The notes under the pieces were generated by a model. That model searched no databases. It was not told the DNA's origin and saw nothing but the letters and a program-made list of their open reading frames with translations. From the NCBI RefSeq assembly GCF_002217435.1, contig NZ_MUHF01000032.1, positions 62,001 to 126,000 on the forward strand: a stretch of DNA of 64,000 nucleotides, written 5' to 3'. The DNA comes from Flavobacterium reichenbachii (GTDB taxonomy: Bacteria > Bacteroidota > Bacteroidia > Flavobacteriales > Flavobacteriaceae). A program made the position numbers and the translations under genes. Within the stretch, counting starts at the first letter, position 1, and every line of letters starts with the position of its first letter. Below, one piece after another: positions 40,337 through 48,761 of this stretch.

Positions 40337-42343
40337 CTACAATTTTTTGAATCTAACTGCTCCACCGCCGGCACCGCCTAATTTCAATTGTAATTTATCT
40401 GAAGCTTTTACTGTTTTCTTAGAAATTGCTACTGCTTCCGGATTATGTGTTTGATCTGTTCCTTCGGCATCCACGTAAATTTGTGCTTCGTAAGTTGCTG
40501 CTGGATCTAAGAATGATAATGAAACTTCTACGTTTCTTGGTTTTTCATTTGTTAAAGTTCCTAAATACCAGTCGGCACTATTTCTGTCTTTTCTTGCTGT
40601 TGTGATATATTCACCAATTTTTCCTTCTACTATTTTAGTGTCTTCCCAATCTGTCGGAACATCTTTTAAGAATTGCAAAGCTGGTTTTCCTTCATAATTT
40701 TCTGGAAGATCTGCCAGCATTTGAATTGGAGAATAAAGCGCTACATATAATGCCAATTGCTGTCCTACTGTTCCTTGAATTCTTTTTCCCGGATACCCTT
40801 GTTTTACCTCAACATCAAAAATTCCAGGTGTAAAATCCATTGGTCCAGAAAGTAATCTTGTAAACGGAATAATAGTTAAATGGTTTGGCGGATTTCCTTC
40901 GCTCCAAGCGTTATATTCTTGTCCGCGCGCTGCTTCTCTCGAAACCATGTTTGGAAAAGTTCTGCGTTCTCCGGTATCTTTTATCGATTCGTGGTACAAA
41001 ACGGCCAAATCATATTGTGCAGCTTTTTCTAAAATGTATCTGAAATAATTTACTCCAAACTGCCCGAAGTGCATTTGCTTCATATTCAATTTAGAACCTA
41101 CGTGTCCAATTTTTACGGTATGAATTCCTAATTTTTTATATAAAGCAAAACCTTCGTCAACTTCTTTTAAATAGTTAATTAAGTTCGAACCTGTTTCATG
41201 GTAACCGATTAATTCGATGTTCTTTTTCTTTCCGTATTCTACGACTTTTTCAAGATCGAAATTGTCTGCACTTTTCGTAAAGCTGAACATGTGCATACGG
41301 TTTTCATACCAGCCCGGTGTCCATCCTTTGTTCCATCCTTCGATCAATAAATGATTAAACCCTTCTTTTGCAGTAAAATCAATATATTCTTCGGCGTGTT
41401 TGGTTGTTGCGCCTTGTTTATCACTTTCCCAAAATGTATATTTTCCGATGTGCATTCCCCACCAGATTCCTAAATATTTATATGGTTTGAAATAACTTGC
41501 TGTATTCTTTAATTTGTTTGGTTCATTTAGATTTAAAACTAAATATGAAGTGATCAGTTCACCGGGATTTTCTCCAATTTGAATGGTCCTCCAAGAAGAA
41601 GTGAAAGTATCTTTTACGCGAACTTTTATTCCATCAGGCCACGGCACCAAATCCGATTTTAATTCGGTTCCTTTTGTGTTAACCAAAGTCATACTTGCAA
41701 AATCAATTAGGTTTGCTTCGTGGAAACTTAAAGCCAATCCGCTTTTGCTTTCGATTGTCAACGGAGTTAATACGGTATCCAAAGTACTTACCGGCGCATC
41801 TTTAAAAAGATATTCGTCACGGTTTTCTCTGTTTGCTGGAATCCACCATGCTTTTCCATCTTCTTTTAGGTTAAAAGTTGTTTTTTCATCCGTAATGAAA
41901 ATACTGTCTTTTACATTTTGTTTTGGATAAACATATCTAAAAGCAACTCCATCATCGAAAGCACGGAATTGAATTTGTAATTTACGTTTGTTTCCAGTCT
42001 TTTGCTGCAAATCAACTACAAGCTGATTGTAGTTGTTTCTGATGTTTTTCTTTTCTCCCCAAACTTGTTCCCAAGTTTCATCAAAAGTCGAAGTTTTGGC
42101 ACCTTTAATTTCAAAATTAGAACTTAAGTCTTCGTTTCCTTTCAATACAAATCCCATTTCTGATGGCGAAATCACTTCAGTTTTTCCGTGGGAAACGGCA
42201 TATTTTGGAGCATTTTTTACGAGCTCAAATTTGATTTTATTTTGTCCGTTTGGCGAAGCGAGTTCGTAAGCATTTTTAGTTTTTTGACTGTAGCCAATTG
42301 CTATTGAAAACAAGACGGCTGGGAGAACTAGATAGTTTTTCAT
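40337..42343 (-). CDS. GH97 alpha-glycosidase, inverting (SusB-like) type
   Basis: The 668-residue reading from ATG 42341-42343 begins with a signal peptide (YLVLPAVLFSIAIGYSQ); a longer frame precedes it. The GH97 order is clear: N-terminal sandwich, TIM-barrel (GIWWGMHIG, then IEGWNKGW), and C-terminal sandwich. The SusB glutamates are present in GYHETG, LYHESIKDTG and REAARGQEY. The strand that carries the Asp nucleophile in retaining GH97 alpha-galactosidases reads VKIGHVG here, so it lacks that Asp and belongs to the inverting alpha-glucosidase-like group. An alpha-glucosidase is unexpected in a xyloglucan locus. Confidence 0.9.
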   Translation of the reverse strand: MKNYLVLPAVLFSIAIGYSQKTKNAYELASPNGQNKIKFELVKNAPKYAVSHGKTEVISPSEMGFVLKGNEDLSSNFEIKGAKTSTFDETWEQVWGEKKNIRNNYNQLVVDLQQKTGNKRKLQIQFRAFDDGVAFRYVYPKQNVKDSIFITDEKTTFNLKEDGKAWWIPANRENRDEYLFKDAPVSTLDTVLTPLTIESKSGLALSFHEANLIDFASMTLVNTKGTELKSDLVPWPDGIKVRVKDTFTSSWRTIQIGENPGELITSYLVLNLNEPNKLKNTASYFKPYKYLGIWWGMHIGKYTFWESDKQGATTKHAEEYIDFTAKEGFNHLLIEGWNKGWTPGWYENRMHMFSFTKSADNFDLEKVVEYGKKKNIELIGYHETGSNLINYLKEVDEGFALYKKLGIHTVKIGHVGSKLNMKQMHFGQFGVNYFRYILEKAAQYDLAVLYHESIKDTGERRTFPNMVSREAARGQEYNAWSEGNPPNHLTIIPFTRLLSGPMDFTPGIFDVEVKQGYPGKRIQGTVGQQLALYVALYSPIQMLADLPENYEGKPALQFLKDVPTDWEDTKIVEGKIGEYITTARKDRNSADWYLGTLTNEKPRNVEVSLSFLDPAATYEAQIYVDAEGTDQTHNPEAVAISKKTVKASDKLQLKLGGAGGGAVRFKKL

Positions 42344-42370
42344 GTTTTTTGGTATTATATTTTTTGTCAC

Positions 42371-42720
42371 TCCCGATAGCTATCGGGATAAAATGATTAG
42401 AGAGGATTTTTAAAACTGTGGCTATATTTTTTTAAACACATAGAAACATAGTTTATTGAAAACCTATAAAAGGCGTTTCACTTTCATAAATACACATAGC
42501 TCTTCTATGTGTTAGAAACTAGTTTCTTTTTGCTTTCTTTATTCACAAACAAAAACCTATGTATCTATGTATTTAAATAATTTTCTCGCAGATTCGGCAG
42601 ATTTAAGCAGATTTTTTAATTTTTAATCCTTTAATCTGTGGCTGTATTTTTTTACCACAAATTCCGCAAATTATCACAAATTTAATTCGTGGAAATTCGT
42701 GCAATTTGTGTTTAACTTTT
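42371..42720. repeat. Intergenic region made of decayed dispersed repeats
   Basis: No gene is visible. Content in order: the hairpin TCCCGATAGC/TATCGGGA (42371-42390); an element about 42433-42513 (ACACATAGAAACATAG, TATAAAAGGCGTTT) that is an inverted relative of 16210-16282; CGCAGATTCGGCAGATTTAAGC words; and ACCACAAATTCCGCAAATT with its mirror AATTCGTGGAAATTCGTG near 42655-42705. The mosaic suggests repeated insertion and decay. Confidence 0.6.
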
Positions 42721-45120
42721 TTATTTTGCCCACTCGGTTTTAAAAGTGGTTTTTCCGTTTAACGGATTTGCAGCTACATCAAAATTGTTTCCGTTTTTGG
42801 TCACTTTTATTTCTTGTACAGCATTGCCTTCTGGTAAAAATACTTTGGCAGTCGCCGATGTAGTTTTATCGCTTGCATACACTTTCAATGTCAATTTGCT
42901 CCAATCCATATCTTTTGTAGACTGTGCTAAACCAATGTGCGGAATTGCAGTTCCGTCTTTTATTAAAACTATAATTGGCACTTCGCCAGCTTTGATTTTA
43001 TGCCAGCCCGATTGGTACACTTTTTTGGTTTGGTAATCAATCCATGTTCCTTCCGGAAGGTAAACGTCTCTTTCTTCTACTTCTTCAAAAAGTGGCGCAA
43101 CCAACATACTTGATCCAAATAAATATTGATTATCAACTAACCAAGCTCCCGGATCGTTTGGATATTCTACAAATAAAGCACGCATCATCGGCAGTCCTTT
43201 TTGTGAACTTTCTTTTGCCTGAGCATAGATATACGGCATTAATTCGTAACGCATATTATCTGCTTTTCTAAATCCTTCAAGGAAATCTTTGCTGTACAAC
43301 CAAGGTTCACGAGGCGGTTCTCCGTGGCTTCTTACGTGCGAAGTCAGCATTCCGAATGGGGTCCATCTTCTGTAAATATTTTCAGGAGATTTTGTTGCAA
43401 ATCCGCCCACATCATGGCTCCAGAAACTGAATCCGCTAAGACCTAATGAAAGTCCGCCGCGTAGTTCTGCCGACATTGCTCCGTTGGTAGTTTCAGAATC
43501 TCCTCCCCAATGTAATGGATAACGCTGCGATCCTGCCCAAGTACTTCTCGCCCAGATTAAAGTATATCCTTTTTCTTTCTGAGTAATTTCTGCAACTGCT
43601 TTGTTGTAACGAAGCGGGTATAAATTATGCTCGTAGAAACCTGTTCTTCCAGAATGGTAAATTCCGTCTGGCGGTGCCGCTTCTCCAAAATCAACTTTGA
43701 AAACGGCCACGCCTTCATCAAATAATTTCTTCAATTTTCCTTGATACCAAGTCACTGTTTCTGGATTTGAGAAATCTAAAACAGCATCTTCGTAAGGAAG
43801 ATTTCCTTTTCGGTCCCTTACTGCTAAGTTTTTATCCATGATTTCTGGAAACAAAGTATTCTTTGGTGTGAAATAAGGCAATTGCCATAAACAAACCTGA
43901 AAACCATCTTTCTTTAAATCAGACATCATTTTTGTAGCGTCTGGGAAACGAGATTTTGCAAACTCGTAGTTGTTTCTCCAATCTACATCAAACCACCCTG
44001 TATCAAAGTGAATCACATCGGTTGGAATTTTATATTTACGCAAATCTTTTGCTACTTCACGACCTTCTTTTTCAGAGAAATACGTAATACGGCTCATCCA
44101 GAATCCGAAAGACCAAAGTGGCGGCATAGCAGCTTTTCCGGTTAAATTGGTATATTGGTCTAAAATGTCTTTTGGTTCTCCGATAAAGAAAAATAAATCT
44201 GCTTCGTCATCTCCAATATACATTTCGTTTGCACTTCCAAAATATTTACCAAAATCAACTGTAATTGGTGTTGAATGGTGCATAAAAACTCCGTAACCAC
44301 GGCTGCTCATGTAAAACGGAATTGGTTTGTACATGGTTTCATTCTGGATTCCATTGGCATCATCTGCCCATAAAACTACTTTTTGACCGCGTTTGTTTAA
44401 TTGTGTAAATGATTCTCCACAGCCAAATATTTTTTCATCCGGCTCTAAACTGAAAGCAGCACCCATACTTCTTGAATAATCGCTGTTTCTGCGAACATAC
44501 GAAAACGGAAGTGTTGGTGTGTAGGTGTTTTTAAAATCGGTATCGTGAAGCGTGCTTGTCAGTAATTTTCCTTTTTCATCATAAATTTTCACATGCCAAG
44601 GCTGTGTCAAAATTTCGACCCTTCCATGTTTGCTTGTATAACTGTGACCTCCTTCGATCTTAGCATATTTCCACAATTCAGGATGATTTGGCGCAACGCC
44701 GTCAACCAGCATTAAAGATGCTGCCTGTGGATGAAACTGTGGTCCAGAAGTTGTTTTGATACGGACTGTTCGATCTGAAACAAACTGAATTTCGAATGGT
44801 AAAACCGGCGAAACTTCATATTCTGTTGTTGGAAATTCGTTTGGTTTTTCCACATCAGGTTTCATCATCATATTGTTGAAAGCCTGACGTGTTTTATAAT
44901 TGTATCTCAAATATTTTATAGTTCCCTTTCCTGTTGCAGGATCAAAAGAGGCCAGTTCGTCGGCAAAATAAAAAGTGTTCAGATAATTCTGAAAATCTTT
45001 ACTGATATCTATTGGTGCGTTAAGGACATCTGCGTTCTGGATTTGTGCTGAGGCATTTGGCGTCAGAACTAATCCAAACATACAGGCTGAAAGTAATGCC
45101 GTTAATTTTGAGTTTTTCAT
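42721..45120 (-). CDS. GH31 alpha-xylosidase
   Basis: Start ATG 45118-45120 (799 residues) places the signal peptide (LLSACMFGLVLTPNASA) at the N-terminus. The GH31 barrel has nucleophile D477 in FKVDFGEAAP and acid/base D541 in WGGDSETTNG, followed by GLSGFSFWSHDVGGFA. KVDFGE-type nucleophile context is that of YicI/Xyl31-like alpha-xylosidases. In this locus it removes alpha-1,6-xylose from the non-reducing end of xyloglucan oligosaccharides, alternating with the GH3 enzyme. Probably periplasmic. Specificity is a strong inference from motif plus context. Confidence 0.92.
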   Translation of the reverse strand: MKNSKLTALLSACMFGLVLTPNASAQIQNADVLNAPIDISKDFQNYLNTFYFADELASFDPATGKGTIKYLRYNYKTRQAFNNMMMKPDVEKPNEFPTTEYEVSPVLPFEIQFVSDRTVRIKTTSGPQFHPQAASLMLVDGVAPNHPELWKYAKIEGGHSYTSKHGRVEILTQPWHVKIYDEKGKLLTSTLHDTDFKNTYTPTLPFSYVRRNSDYSRSMGAAFSLEPDEKIFGCGESFTQLNKRGQKVVLWADDANGIQNETMYKPIPFYMSSRGYGVFMHHSTPITVDFGKYFGSANEMYIGDDEADLFFFIGEPKDILDQYTNLTGKAAMPPLWSFGFWMSRITYFSEKEGREVAKDLRKYKIPTDVIHFDTGWFDVDWRNNYEFAKSRFPDATKMMSDLKKDGFQVCLWQLPYFTPKNTLFPEIMDKNLAVRDRKGNLPYEDAVLDFSNPETVTWYQGKLKKLFDEGVAVFKVDFGEAAPPDGIYHSGRTGFYEHNLYPLRYNKAVAEITQKEKGYTLIWARSTWAGSQRYPLHWGGDSETTNGAMSAELRGGLSLGLSGFSFWSHDVGGFATKSPENIYRRWTPFGMLTSHVRSHGEPPREPWLYSKDFLEGFRKADNMRYELMPYIYAQAKESSQKGLPMMRALFVEYPNDPGAWLVDNQYLFGSSMLVAPLFEEVEERDVYLPEGTWIDYQTKKVYQSGWHKIKAGEVPIIVLIKDGTAIPHIGLAQSTKDMDWSKLTLKVYASDKTTSATAKVFLPEGNAVQEIKVTKNGNNFDVAANPLNGKTTFKTEWAK

Positions 45121-45143
45121 TGGTTTAGTTTTTGTATTTCCTT

Positions 45144-45170
45144 CCTGCAAGGTTTTGAAAACCTTGTAAG
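45144..45170. repeat. AGGTTTT palindrome, copy 7
   Basis: The arms CCTGCAAGGTTTT and AAAACCTTGTAAG have a mismatch in the outer bases; the core AAGGTTTTGAAAACCTT is intact. Confidence 0.75.
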
Positions 45171-45205
45171 TCTGCTATTTTTTATTCTATACTTTACTAT
45201 TAATA

Positions 45206-45232
45206 CCTACAAGGTTTTGAAAACCTTGCAGG
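45206..45232. repeat. AGGTTTT palindrome, copy 8
   Basis: A 27-bp element with left arm CCTACAAGGTTTT and right arm AAAACCTTGCAGG, facing copy 7 across 35 bp. The two share the CAAGG/CCTTG variant, unlike copies 1-6 with CAGG/CCTG. Confidence 0.78.
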
Positions 45233-45244
45233 AAAGACGTACCG

Positions 45245-47731
45245 TTATTCTGTTGTAATTACAATTGTAGCTTGTTTTAAGCCATTCGCTTTAGCGGTTA
45301 ATTCTAATCTTCCTGATTTAGTATCAGACTGAACAATTACCAGACATTTTCCGTTTAGGGCAGTATGTTTATTTCCTTTGTACGATTCATGACTTACGGG
45401 ATCTCCACTGCTAACGCCCACGATTTTTCCGTTTCCTTTTAATGAGAAGTTGATTTCGTTATTAGCATTTGGAGCCAAAATTCCTTTATCATCTAAAATA
45501 TCAACTGTAATAAATGACAAATCATTTGCATCTGCTTTTATTGTGCTTCTGTCTGCAGTTAATTTTAATTGAGACGGATTTCCAGCTGTTTTAATTTCGC
45601 TTTCTAAAACCACTTTTCCGTTTTTACGGGAAATCGCTTTTAAAGTTCCAGCTTGGTAAGGAATTCTCCACATGACATGAAGATCATCTCCTTTCTTGCT
45701 TCTGATTCCGACTGATTTTCCGTTTAAGAAAAGTTCAACCTCATCCGCTTTATTATAATACGCCCAAACATCAACAGTTTGTCCGGCTTTCCAGTTCCAA
45801 TGCGGAAAAATATGCAGCACGGTTTTGTCTGTCCATTCACTTTGGTACATATAATAAACGTCTTTTGGGAAACCAGCCAAATCTACAATTCCGAAATACG
45901 AACTAACCGATGGCCATTCGTACGGAGTTGGTTCTCCGATATAATCGAAACCAGTCCAGATGTACATTCCAGAAAGATAATCGTGTTTTTTAATTACTTT
46001 CCAAGTTGCTTCGTGAGTAGACCCCCAAGGCGCCTGAACCTGATCGTAAGCCGAAACTGTGTTACCCGGATTTCCGCCTGTAAATTTAAGATCCCATCGT
46101 ACCGGCCACTTTTTAACGGTGTCTGAAACGGCATCATAATAACCTCTTGTCTGCAATCCTGAAGTTGTTTCTGTTGCTATAAAAGGTGTATTTGGAAAAT
46201 TTTCCTGATGATGCTCATAAGTCTGATGTGCATAATTATATCCTATTAAATCTAAAACTCCAGATGCTGCAATAGCATTAAACTGAACATTCTTTTTTTC
46301 GAATTGCAGTGTTACCTGATCAATATTCATGTTAACCGGCGGATTCATAGCGGCAGTCAGCGGTCGTGTTTTGTCGTATTGACGTGTAATTGCGGCTAAT
46401 TCTTTTGCAATTTGAACTCCGGTTTCGCTCCATTGATCCGGAATTTCATTTCCTATGCTCCAAATAAAAACACTTGCATGATTTCTATCGCGAAGCAATT
46501 GATCAATCAAATCCTTTTTGTGCCATTTGTCCCAGTCGTTGGCGTAATCATATTTGGTTTTATTGGTTTTCCACATATCAAAAGCTTCATCCATAACGAT
46601 GAAACCCATTTTGTCGCAAAGTTCTAAAAGTTCCGGAGCAGGCGGATTATGAGAAGTTCTGATTCCGTTTACTCCCATTCCTTTCAGAATTTCCAACTGG
46701 CGTTCGATTGCGCGGGTATTGATAGCAGATCCTAAAGGACCTAAATCATGGTGCATACAAACCCCTTTTATTTTAACTTGTTTTCCGTTAAGGATAAACC
46801 CTTTATTCAAATCAAATTTAAAATCTCTGATTCCGAAAGTTGTTTTATACTGATCAATGATTTTATCGTCAAGCGAAATTTCGGTAACTGCTGTGTACAA
46901 TTCCGGTTTTTCATCAGACCATAAAATGGGATTTTGAACTTCTGCTAATTGCTTTACTACTTGATTGGCGTCAGCATCAATTGTTATATTTTGAGTAACC
47001 GATGTTACTTTTGTATCTTCTTTAAAAATAGTAGTGGTTACTGTTGCTTTTTTGGCTTCTTTGTTTTGATTTTGAATCGTAGTTTCTACATTCAAAAAAG
47101 CCTTTTCTGCAGTAACTTTTGGCGTTGTCACATAAGTTCCCCATTGTGCAACGTGCAGTTTATCGGTAGTTTCTATCCAGACGTTTCTAAAAATTCCTGA
47201 ACCAGAATACCAGCGTGAATTGGGTTGTTTTGAATTGTCAACCTTTACAATAATTTCATTTTCTTTTTCTCCATAATTCAAATAAGGAGAAATTTGGTAT
47301 TGAAAACCGATGTATCCGTTTGGGCGTTTTCCTAAATAATGTCCGTTTACCCAAACTTCACTATTTCTGTAAACACCATCAAAAGTGATTGATGTTACTT
47401 TACTGCTGTCTTCTGGAGCGACTTTAAATGTTTTTTTATACCAGCCTAAACCTCCATTTAGTGAACCTCCGCCATATCCTGCCGGACTTTTTTCGTCAAA
47501 TTTTCCTTCGATGCTCCAATCGTGAGGTAAGTTTAAGGTTCTCCATTTTGTTGAAGTTCCTATAGTGTCTTTATCGATGATACTGTCATTAAGATGAAAA
47601 CTCCAGCCCGTATTAAAAGAAATTTTTCTGTTGTTAAAAACATCATCTTTTTTAGTGCAGGAACTCAGAAATATAATTCCGACAGCAATTGCTAATACAA
47701 TTTTTCCGCTTAAATGGTTTGTTTTACGCAT
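45245..47731 (-). CDS. GH2 beta-galactosidase
   Basis: This 828-residue lipoprotein (LSSC lipobox) has the GH2 order: sugar-binding domain (WRTLNLPHDWSIEG), immunoglobulin-like domain, TIM-barrel with GVCMHHDLG, GIRTSHNPPAP, acid/base E429 in WSIGNEIPD and nucleophile E521 in IATETTSG, then extra C-terminal sandwiches. Motifs and length fit Bacteroidota beta-galactosidases. In xyloglucan breakdown it would remove beta-1,2-galactose from L-type side chains after the GH95 enzyme has removed fucose. It directly follows the surface-binding lipoprotein gene. Confidence 0.92.
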   Translation of the reverse strand: MRKTNHLSGKIVLAIAVGIIFLSSCTKKDDVFNNRKISFNTGWSFHLNDSIIDKDTIGTSTKWRTLNLPHDWSIEGKFDEKSPAGYGGGSLNGGLGWYKKTFKVAPEDSSKVTSITFDGVYRNSEVWVNGHYLGKRPNGYIGFQYQISPYLNYGEKENEIIVKVDNSKQPNSRWYSGSGIFRNVWIETTDKLHVAQWGTYVTTPKVTAEKAFLNVETTIQNQNKEAKKATVTTTIFKEDTKVTSVTQNITIDADANQVVKQLAEVQNPILWSDEKPELYTAVTEISLDDKIIDQYKTTFGIRDFKFDLNKGFILNGKQVKIKGVCMHHDLGPLGSAINTRAIERQLEILKGMGVNGIRTSHNPPAPELLELCDKMGFIVMDEAFDMWKTNKTKYDYANDWDKWHKKDLIDQLLRDRNHASVFIWSIGNEIPDQWSETGVQIAKELAAITRQYDKTRPLTAAMNPPVNMNIDQVTLQFEKKNVQFNAIAASGVLDLIGYNYAHQTYEHHQENFPNTPFIATETTSGLQTRGYYDAVSDTVKKWPVRWDLKFTGGNPGNTVSAYDQVQAPWGSTHEATWKVIKKHDYLSGMYIWTGFDYIGEPTPYEWPSVSSYFGIVDLAGFPKDVYYMYQSEWTDKTVLHIFPHWNWKAGQTVDVWAYYNKADEVELFLNGKSVGIRSKKGDDLHVMWRIPYQAGTLKAISRKNGKVVLESEIKTAGNPSQLKLTADRSTIKADANDLSFITVDILDDKGILAPNANNEINFSLKGNGKIVGVSSGDPVSHESYKGNKHTALNGKCLVIVQSDTKSGRLELTAKANGLKQATIVITTE

Positions 47732-47799
47732 AGTTATTTTTTTTGGAATTGAAGATAAATAATAAAACAGCTGTTTCTGATTTCTCCTTAAAATAATTT

Positions 47800-47847
47800 A
47801 AGTCTCAGTCATAAAGAACATTAGGAATGCTTTTACGACTGAGACTT
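47800..47847. terminator. Stem-loop between binding-protein and GH2 genes
   Basis: AAGTCTCAGTC (47800-47810) pairs with GACTGAGACTT (47837-47847). It lies 15 bp after the lipoprotein stop in the minus direction and lacks a clean T-run. It could partially terminate or stabilise, giving more SusCD and binding-protein message than enzyme message. Confidence 0.6.
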
Positions 47848-47862
47848 TAAAAACTAACTAAC

Positions 47863-48744
47863 CTAAGCTTTTGGAATTAAACTAACAATAACCTGAGCGC
47901 CATCATCGCGAAGCATTGCATATTTTAATGATGTTGCTGTAATCTCAACCAATCGTACACGAGAAAAACTAAACCCTGGTGCTTGCTGTGTATAATAAGC
48001 ATTTTGATAAAGCATTTTTGTACCACCATTAAAATCTAAGAAATCCTTTTTAAAATCAGAGCTCAAAGTATAAGTAAAAGTTCCTTTTGTTGTAGTCTGC
48101 GCAGTACTTCCTGTAGTTAAAGAAGTTTGTTTTACTGTTACATTATATCCTTCATTAAGATCAAAAGTTATTTCTCCCCAATCTTTTACTTCAATTCCAG
48201 ACCATAATATTTCGTTGATACTTCCCGGAAAATAAGTCCATGCGTCTCCTCCTGTATCACCAACGGTTGTATTAAGGTATGCTGGTCCGGCAAATCCGAT
48301 CGGGTTAGCCATTTTGATCACCCAGGTTTTTCCAGCTGCACCATTTGTAAGCATTCCCCATCGAGGATCTTTAGTAATAGAAGACAAATCTGTTTTAAGA
48401 ACTGTAATCGTTTTTGGAGCTGTAGCAATTATACCACCTCTTGTATAAGCAGTATAAGTTACAGAATAGCTTCCTTTAAAAGGTATAATAGCTTGTGCAT
48501 TATTACCGTTATAATGTCCTAACTCTACTTTTGTAGCATTATCAACAACAGACCAATAAGAGATTACATCTTTATCATTGTTTGTTAAAGTCAGTGTATT
48601 ATCTGTCAGTACTTCTGTATGATTAAGAGTTGCTTCAGTATAATTAATTGCAGGAAGGCTGTCGCGGTCTTCAAGAGGTTCACAAGAAAACAATCCTGTC
48701 CCAATAGTTACTGCGGTTATTAAAATATATAATATACGTTTCAT
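47863..48744 (-). CDS. SusE-like surface glycan-binding lipoprotein
   Basis: This 293-residue protein has a signal peptide and lipobox (GLFSC, Cys21) followed by EPLEDRD, an acidic tract compatible with surface export. An N-terminal Ig/PKD-like sandwich (YWSVVDNATKVELGHY, then KGSYSVTYTAYTRGG) precedes a domain rich in Trp and aromatic residues (WTYFPGSINEILWSGIEVKDWGE). Position directly after susD, plus lipoprotein signal, marks it as a surface glycan-binding protein. It shows no enzyme motif. The exact ligand is inferred from the locus. Confidence 0.8.
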   Translation of the reverse strand: MKRILYILITAVTIGTGLFSCEPLEDRDSLPAINYTEATLNHTEVLTDNTLTLTNNDKDVISYWSVVDNATKVELGHYNGNNAQAIIPFKGSYSVTYTAYTRGGIIATAPKTITVLKTDLSSITKDPRWGMLTNGAAGKTWVIKMANPIGFAGPAYLNTTVGDTGGDAWTYFPGSINEILWSGIEVKDWGEITFDLNEGYNVTVKQTSLTTGSTAQTTTKGTFTYTLSSDFKKDFLDFNGGTKMLYQNAYYTQQAPGFSFSRVRLVEITATSLKYAMLRDDGAQVIVSLIPKA

Positions 48745-48761
48745 AATTATTTTGTTTTAAA

